A stretch of 64,000 nucleotides of DNA from Sphaerolaimus hirsutus. Taxonomy: Eukaryota > Nematoda > Chromadorea > Monhysterida > Sphaerolaimidae. Positions 58,193-64,000 of this stretch are shown one piece after another. The position numbers and the translations under genes are program-made. The stretch is taken from contig OZ038451.1 in assembly GCA_964036195.1 (NCBI GenBank), positions 12,776,529 through 12,840,528 on the forward strand. Direction: 5' to 3'. Every line of letters starts with the position of its first letter. The stretch's first letter is position 1. Below the pieces are notes generated by a model that saw nothing but the letters and a program-made list of their open reading frames with translations, had not been told where the DNA came from and made no database searches.

Positions 58193-61100
58193 TCAGCATT
58201 GGGCCCTCCTCTTTACTCTGGCTCCAACCCCAGGTAACCCAAAATTGACAGTGTGGAAGCACCTGTAAATAACCCTCTCCGTGTGCCCGGTGTACCTGCT
58301 GCCGATGATAACCGGGGGCATAGTTGCGACAATTTTGAACGCGTTTGTGTTGCTCGGATCGTTGACAATGACAGGGCTGAAAAAGGACCCTGGCGGCACG
58401 ATGACGGCTATGTTGCCGGACTTGGCGCCGGTGCCCTGTGTGTTTTGAGGGTTGTTAAAAGGTATTGGGTCTTCCATAGTCTATTGACGGTACACCTTAC
58501 AATAAAATCTACCATATTCCAACTGAATAAACGAACAGAACAGATATTAATTTTTTCTCATCACATCACATTGCTCCCACTTTTTGTTAATTTGGTGCTC
58601 AATTTTTAAAGTGACCTTATCAAAATATGGTATCCTTCATTGTATAGCGTTATGTCCGACCAGTATGGTTGAGTGAGTTCCAAAAGAGGTGGATAGGGTA
58701 GAGCATGCAACATGCAAGCATGCGGGAAAATTTATGGAACAAGTAGCAGACGATTTCCAAACAGTATTTTGGTTTCTTTCATTCAAGTTTTATGTCAACA
58801 TCCTCATATGGCAGTGAACCTTGTAAATATTTAACCCAATAGAAATCTGGAAATCAGGGACGTATCCAGGATTTTTGAGCGGGGGGGGCTGCTTGTTTAC
58901 GGAGGCCGGCGAGGGGGGGGGGGGCTCAGCCCCCCCCCCCCCCCCCGAAAATTTTAGCTACATAGTGGCTGAATGGCGCCATGGCGCTGGCGCCATTAGT
59001 AGGCGCCACGCCATGGCGCCGTTGGCGTTGGCGCCAGCGCCATGGAATGCTGTATATGTATGTAAATATACATACAAAACAGCAAAAAGTTCAACATTGA
59101 GTGTATTTATAGCGATTTGCGGCCATATGGAGCAAATCTGATGACAATACCTTATGTCTGGTGAAGAATGCGCGCTTGCGCGCAAAATTTTTGACGCTGA
59201 CGTTGAAAAAGTCGCATTTTCCGGTCACTTTCTGGTCTCGCCCCGGGAGGGGGGGGCTGCAGCCCCCCCCGCCCCCCCCCTGGATACGGCCCTGCTGGAA
59301 ATACGTATTCTGAGAAAACAGTACCAAAGTGACAATTAAATCTCTTTTCGCCGTAAAGATATTTCGAGGCAACCGTGTTTCATCAAATAATGTTCTTTGC
59401 CCTTAGCCTTTTTCTGGGTGAATCAATGGGTACATCTATTTTTAGAGTAAATATCTGTTTTATGTTTGATTATCAGCAAATGTTGACAAAATTCATTTTT
59501 CCACTGATCCATCATTTCACCCCGACTCGTTAATTGTTCCCGTGAGAGCAAAGACGGGTCCATTTACATTATTCCACAACACACGGTAGCCCAAATCCAT
59601 CCACAATCACCCCCTCTCTATAATACCTCGTTCCCATCTCCCAGCACCTCATTCTGTTCCACCTCAGCTTGGGGCGGCGGCGCGGCCGTGGTGACGGCGC
59701 AGGGCACTCCGCGCAGCCCGCACGGGTACGCGTGGTAGTACACGGTGGCGCCGATGCGGTAGCACCGGTGCACCGTGTTGTTGGTGACTAGGTTGGCGCC
59801 CACTGTCAGCTCGGTGCCGTCGTCCAGGATGCAACCTGGGGCAGTTGGTGGTTATCGTTGTGGTTTTATCAGGGGTCGTGGGGGCAACACGCTTCAGCTA
59901 TCTATCAATTCCGAGGCAAACTTTTTTGATAATGTGTGTGCCTCTATTTTTAGCTATTTTCACGTATTGTTAGCGATTTTTATCCCTTCTACGCCTTGAA
60001 ATAGTCTATTTTTTGAGCCCCCGCAACCCCCCGACCCCTCAGAAAATGTTGCAGCTAACTATCCTTCCAGAAGAGCGATTTACTATCTATATGAACCCCC
60101 GCAGGGGTCCAAACCTACAAGACCCCTGGCTATATTTTATGCATGTGTGCGTCACAGGCCTCACCGATCGGGCCCCATGCGCCATTTGCATTGCACCGCA
60201 GCTTCATGTGCCCATTGACCCAGGTCTCATTTTCTTGTCTGATCACGCCATCGACATTGCACGCCGTGGCTGTAAAAAATCGGTTAGTAATTGATGGGCA
60301 AAAGTTGGATGGAAGTATGTATTTTCTATTTATTTCGCCCACCTCTGAAGCTGTATTTGACTCTGCCTTTATCATCCACCTTGGCGCATTTGTGTTCCAC
60401 CTAGGGTGTCAAATTTCCGTTTCCGTTTTCCGTTTCCGCCTTTCCGCAGGAAAATTTTTTAACTTTCCGTTTTCCGTTTTCCGGCAGCCGAAAAATTTTT
60501 ACCTTTCCGTTTTCCGTTTTCCGGCAGCCAAAAAAATTTTACCTTTCCGTTTTCCGTTTTCCGGCAGCTGAAAATTTTTTACCTTTCCGTTTCCGTTTTT
60601 CCGGCCCATTTTTCCGTTTTCCGGCTGAAAAATTTTTACCTTTCCGTTTCCGTTTTACCAGGCCATTTTTCCATTTCGGGCTCGATTTTCAGTTTTCTGG
60701 CATTTTTCCATTGTTTTTCCAATCTGTATTTATCTTCAATTGGCTCATTGCATTGTGTTGTTTTTGTCTCTTGGAGCAGCATTGACAACTGGGATTTCAG
60801 GGTCAGTGAAACAGGTGCTGTGAACCCAATATGCTGACACCAATAATTTATTCAAGTTTCATCTGGTTGGTGTTGTGATGCTGTCAATTTGCAATTTTGG
60901 TGTTGATATTGCCAGCATGTCTGTTCAGTGATTTTATTTCATGCCCATTACTGCGACAATTTTATTCACCTTTGGACTCCTGTTGTTTTCTGCTATTTCA
61001 TTCATGACTGATCTGGAGTTTGACAGCCATTCCCTCATGTTCATACAACATTGGTTAAATAAAGCTTTGACTTTGTAATATAGTTCTAAAGCTTCAACTT

Positions 61101-63959
61101 CATTCATGACACTCATGATGAAGTTATCGACATAAATGTTGTTTATTATCATCAACTGGTTTTGTTCCCCTTCATTTTCTTCATATTCATTCATGTTGTT
61201 TATTGTCACATTTAAATGGTATTTTATGACTGCTCCCAAAATTGCTGGGCTGCAGACAAGTCCAAACAGTACCGTTTAAAACAAAGTACTATTAAGTTAT
61301 TTTCAGTTACTGGTTTTGAGGCATCTTTCAGCCAGAAAAATTGTGTGTAGTCTCTAGCTTGGTCATGCAATCCTATTTGCAAAAATGTCTTTTCAATATC
61401 GGCAATTAATGCTAGATTGCCTGCCCTGAACCTCAGGAGTAAGCCCAGTGCTAATGGTGTTGTAATTGGTCCTCTAAAGAGGCACTCATTGAAACTGGGC
61501 TTACCTGCCGACCCATTGTACACGATTCTGCATGATGTCGATTTGCCCGGCGTGATTACTGGCTGGTGTGGCAGGTAATGAATCCCCTTGTTGTCTGTTT
61601 TGTTGTCACAGATCTCAATTATTCCCTTTTCTAGTTGGTCGTCCAAAACTTTCCGGTATTGTTCAAATAAGTTTGGATCTTTGTTGAATCTTCTTATCAG
61701 TGATTTAAACTGCACCAAGGCTTCTGCTTTTCCCGTGGGCAGGTCACTGATACTCTATTTATACAGCCAGTCAATATAGTATTGTTTGTTGTTGTCGTTG
61801 AATTTTATGCTATTTATTATCATCTCCTCTGCAATGTTGTCATCAATTGCATAGGGGTCATCAGTGATCCCCACTGCTTCTAGACTGTGAAATTGTTGTA
61901 GTGTTTCCTTTCCTATGGCCACTATGGCTACTTTTTGATGATTTTTTGTTGGTTCAGTTAAGCTTGAACTACAAGTGAAGTTACAGGCATGATCCATAGT
62001 TACAGAATGTACAGCTACCACAATCAAAGCCAAACAAGTAAACCTGCATGCAGGTTTTCCTTCTGCAAATTTGTCTATTACCGTGCTAATTTCACTTTAT
62101 TTTTTTCCGTTTCCGTGAAAATTTTGCTTTCCGTTTTCCGTTTTCCGGCATTTCATTTTTCTGTTTTCCGTTTTCTGGCCGACAATTTCTTTTTACCTTT
62201 CCGTTTTCCGTTTTCCGCTGAGTGAAATTTTTTTACCTTTCTGTTTTCCGTTTTCCGGCAGAAATTTTTTTTTTACCTTTCCGTTTTCCGTTTTCCGTAA
62301 AGTGAAAAATTTTTACCTTTCCGTTTTCCGTTTTCCGTAAAAAAAATTTTTTGACACCCTAGTTCCACCATGCCAACTACGACAGTTTCGTCCACAGGTA
62401 ATGTTTGTTCTTTGCCCTCATCATCGTAATACACACATCCTGCGAAATGTATTTTAGTTTTTGCATTGTTTTAGTTCGCGTTGCATTGCACTTTCCCTTC
62501 ATCTCTTGGTTTGACATCAAACGTGCATTTTTTGAAAAATTGAAAACACACCAATAATATCGTAGCCCCAGTCATTGCAGCGCATGGTGAAGTGTCCATT
62601 GCGGAATGTGTCGTTCAGTCTCAGCTCCTTCCCGGCTACTATACAACTCGGCTCTGCGTTGATAGGTGTCTCTATCTATGTTTGGCCTTACTTTTTACCT
62701 ACAAAAAATTGCTGGAACCTTGAGTATATTTGATTGTGCTGCCGGTGTGCTCGCATTTGTGCCAAAATCCATTCACTTCCAATGTTTCATTGATCGCGAT
62801 TTCGGCGTAGTTCGCCCGGGGGCTGCCGATGCAACCTGAAAATGAATTGTACCCGATGACAAGAGGAACAGTTGTACAGAACAAGCCAAAATGACGGCCC
62901 AGACACTAGTTGACACGTGTGTGTCAACTAGTGTGTAGGCCGCCAATGGGTACGAAGTTACCAACCCAAAATCTTGACAGTCCCATTGTTGCACTCGTAC
63001 TTCCACCTGCTGTCGATCCACTGCTCGCCGCTCATGCGCAAGCCTCCGATGCTCAACATGCACGGCCTGGCGTCGGTGCCCGACTTGGACACGCCCACCA
63101 TGCCGCTGGTGAGCGCCGAGGCGGGCGCCGGCTGCACGCCCATTACGGGAACTAGCTGGATTTGACCGGTGGGACCTGCGCGGTGATGAGGTTATTGTGT
63201 TGATGAATTGTAATTGGGACCTGTTGTCGCTAGAACACAGCGAAGCATGTGCTCGTGAAGCGCACTGAAGTGGTCTGAAGCGCCTCCCGTGATCACACTT
63301 CAGAACGTGATCACGCCTAATCACCAGGCACTTCACAGCCCATGATTACAGTTCAGAGCTTGATCATTCCTGATCACAGATGGAATGCACTTAACCGCAC
63401 TTCACGACGTTTATTATTATACTAGGCGGACATGATACTGTGCCCTCGCACTCATTTATGAGTCTCACGTTGGAAGCGTGCAAATGATAATGAAGCATGC
63501 GATTTTTGTATAAAATATAAAAAATCTTTGTTGTGAACGTATAGCGTGTTATAACAGAGATAACTTGTTCAACTTTTTATGAAACTCGCATGCATAAAAA
63601 ATAGTTGGCACGCTTCCAGCGAGAACCATGCGTGCAGGGTGTAAAGTAACTGGAGTATACTAGGTAAATTGTGTACATTAAAAAAATCTGAGATTGGTGA
63701 AGTGCATTGAAGTGTGTGTGAGTGTTGTCACCAGCAGATCACCAGCACTCTTTTTGTTGTTCCACCGTCCTATTTATCTCTACAGTAGTTATCCTTTCGT
63801 CTGGGTCGCACCACTGCGCTGCATAAACCTCTGGACAAGTGAATTTTAGAAGGAAAAACACTGACTGAATGAGAAAAGAACAGCGTCTGAGGGATTCAGC
63901 TGGGCCGTGGCTGAGTCTGCTAGCAGCGCGCATGCAACAGCTACGATGTTTAGAATCAT
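58193..63959 (-). CDS. Secreted cysteine-module protein, MIG-18-like (fibronectin type I-like) family
   Basis: Predicted extracellular-matrix protein. Exons: 63959-63866, 63830-63743, 63175-62966, 62835-62719, about 62658-62560 (ends GATATTATTG), 62439-62369, 60400-60343, 60269-60165, 59835-59627, 58435-58193. Signal peptide MILNIVAVACALLADSATAQ. Repeated modules of 45-60 residues follow, each with G-C..G...-T..NG-x-[WFH]..-[KR]C (GCIGSPRANYAEIAINETLE, then VNGFWHKCE; LRLNDTFRNGHFTMRC; VVGMVEHKCAKVDDKG; VIRQENETWVNGHMKLRC). This pattern resembles nematode abnormal-cell-migration-18-like proteins. The last exon is a cysteine-poor tail ending in a basic stretch. The exon 63743 to 63175 junction does not close in phase, so one exon is probably missed. 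A single ancestral exon is split by the 60402-62361 transposon. Confidence 0.62.
58857..59294. mobile_element. Family E element, full-length reference copy
   Basis: GGGACGTATCCAGGATTTTTG at the left, CTGGATACGGCCCTG at the right. Contains GGCGCCAT repeats, the TGTATGTAAATATACATACA palindrome, GCGCGCTTGCGCGC and long G/C runs. In the intron between the last two exons of the MIG-18-like gene. Confidence 0.85.
59870..60128. mobile_element. Family F element, short
   Basis: CAGGGGTCGTGGGGGC left, CAAGACCCCTGG right, with TCAGCTATCTATC inside. Confidence 0.7.
60402..62361. mobile_element. hAT-like element with TTTCCG-satellite arms and retrotransposon cargo; forms an intron
   Basis: Termini TAGGGTGTCAAA and TTTGACACCCTA. 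A perfect 8-bp target duplication GTTCCACC lies at 60394-60401 and 62362-62369. Both arms are arrays of TTTCCGTTTTCCGGCAG-like repeats (60412-60700 and 62100-62345). The middle holds a BEL/Pao pol fragment. On the gene strand the host codons read ATG, then GTGGAAC plus element plus CCCTAG, then GTGGAACAC. GT-AG splicing (62368 to 60401) therefore removes everything and restores the frame. Confidence 0.93.
60934..62033 (-). pseudogene. BEL/Pao retrotransposon pol fragment captured in the element
   Basis: Three open stretches in order on the minus strand: 62033-61755 (pre-RT linker with LEAVGITDDPYAID), 61718-61224 (reverse transcriptase start with LEKGIIEI, RIVYNGSAGKPSFNECL and ALIADIEKTFLQIG) and 61239-60934 (palm continuation IYVDNFIMSV, then MREWLSNS). 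There are frame breaks between the pieces, and no LTRs, protease, RNase H or integrase are visible, so it is a decayed internal fragment rather than a working element. Confidence 0.88.
62896..62941. mobile_element. Family C micro-element, 46-bp perfect palindrome
   Basis: GGCCCAGACACTAGTTGACA and TGTCAACTAGTGTGTAGGCC with six bases between; an extreme deletion derivative with only termini left. In intron 62836-62965 of the MIG-18-like gene. Confidence 0.85.
63240..63412. repeat. GAAGTG/CACTTC and TGATCA repeat block
   Basis: Alternating GAAGCGCACTGAAGTGG and CACTTCA modules with GTGATCAC and TGATTA palindromes. Related CTTCACGA modules occur at 25840-26090. Probably another foldback family. 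Confidence 0.5.
63417..63664. mobile_element. Family H2 MITE
   Basis: TATACTAGGCGGACATGATAC and GGAGTATACTAGG ends; TCACGTTGGAAGCGTGC and GGCACGCTTCCAGCG inside. In the intron after exon 2 of the MIG-18-like gene. Confidence 0.7.
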
Positions 63960-64000
63960 GGTGAATTTGCTCGAAAATGTCGTCTGAAATTGAGAAGGGT

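Noticed and set aside
60143-60571. Plus-strand 142-residue ORF ending in FRFPFSGS-type repeats
   Set aside because: Antisense to a MIG-18-like exon, then running into TTTCCG satellite; no homology.
61224-61718. Considered an active BEL/Pao reverse transcriptase gene
   Set aside because: It is broken into separate frames and lacks LTRs, protease, RNase H and integrase; treated as a captured fragment.
62773-63336. 187-residue minus-strand ORF, the longest in this region
   Set aside because: Its Arg/His-rich composition is an out-of-frame reading of exon 63175-62966; the chosen frame has the cysteine-module pattern and joins the next exon in phase.

Overview
This window is nuclear DNA of an animal, most likely a nematode. 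Spliceosomal genes with many short exons sit in a sea of small DNA transposons. The p23 co-chaperone reads most like nematode DAF-41 (YWAQRKKIVYLTVDVDD, then WWPRL and KWKDEDEE), and the secreted cysteine-module gene at the right end resembles the nematode MIG-18-like family. The species is not identified. I see no rRNA, tRNA or CRISPR array.

Layout, left to right: Roquin-type RING/CCCH E3 (minus, 6653 to beyond the left edge); EEF1AKMT1 (minus, 8034-7282), divergent from p23/DAF-41 (plus, 8566-13328); an unrecognised 109-residue gene (plus, 17655-20201); a divergent ionotropic glutamate receptor/IR-like channel (plus, 22173-28587), convergent with aminoacylase-1 (minus, 34533-29047); a long NuMA/LIN-5-like coiled-coil gene (minus, 51921-36671); an unrecognised coiled-coil plus membrane-anchor gene (minus, 56466-53171); and a secreted cysteine-rich multi-module gene (minus, 63959-58193). 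Exon boundaries were placed by hand from homology, reading-frame continuity and GT/AG sites. In most genes every intron phase closes. The exceptions are the first NuMA-like junctions and the exon 2 to 3 junction of the last gene.

Almost all remaining DNA is short non-autonomous transposon sequence in at least ten recurring families. These include palindromic foldbacks, hAT-like elements with TAG-starting termini and 8-bp target duplications, elements with satellite-like cores, G/C-homopolymer elements and nested insertions.

The main discovery is that several introns ARE these transposons. A 1,960-bp element carrying a BEL/Pao retrotransposon fragment has split a coding exon at 60401-62368. 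Its 8-bp target duplication plus its TA terminus supply a perfect GT...AG intron that restores the frame. Introns 37372-37563, 53343-53500 and 56008-56373 are wholly made of inverted-repeat elements whose termini are the splice sites. A fifth, at 23400, either uses an acceptor inside the element or lacks a canonical one. A sixth insertion duplicated an existing 3' splice site (3301-4082). This looks like ongoing intron creation by several unrelated MITE families in one animal genome, i.e. introner-like activity.
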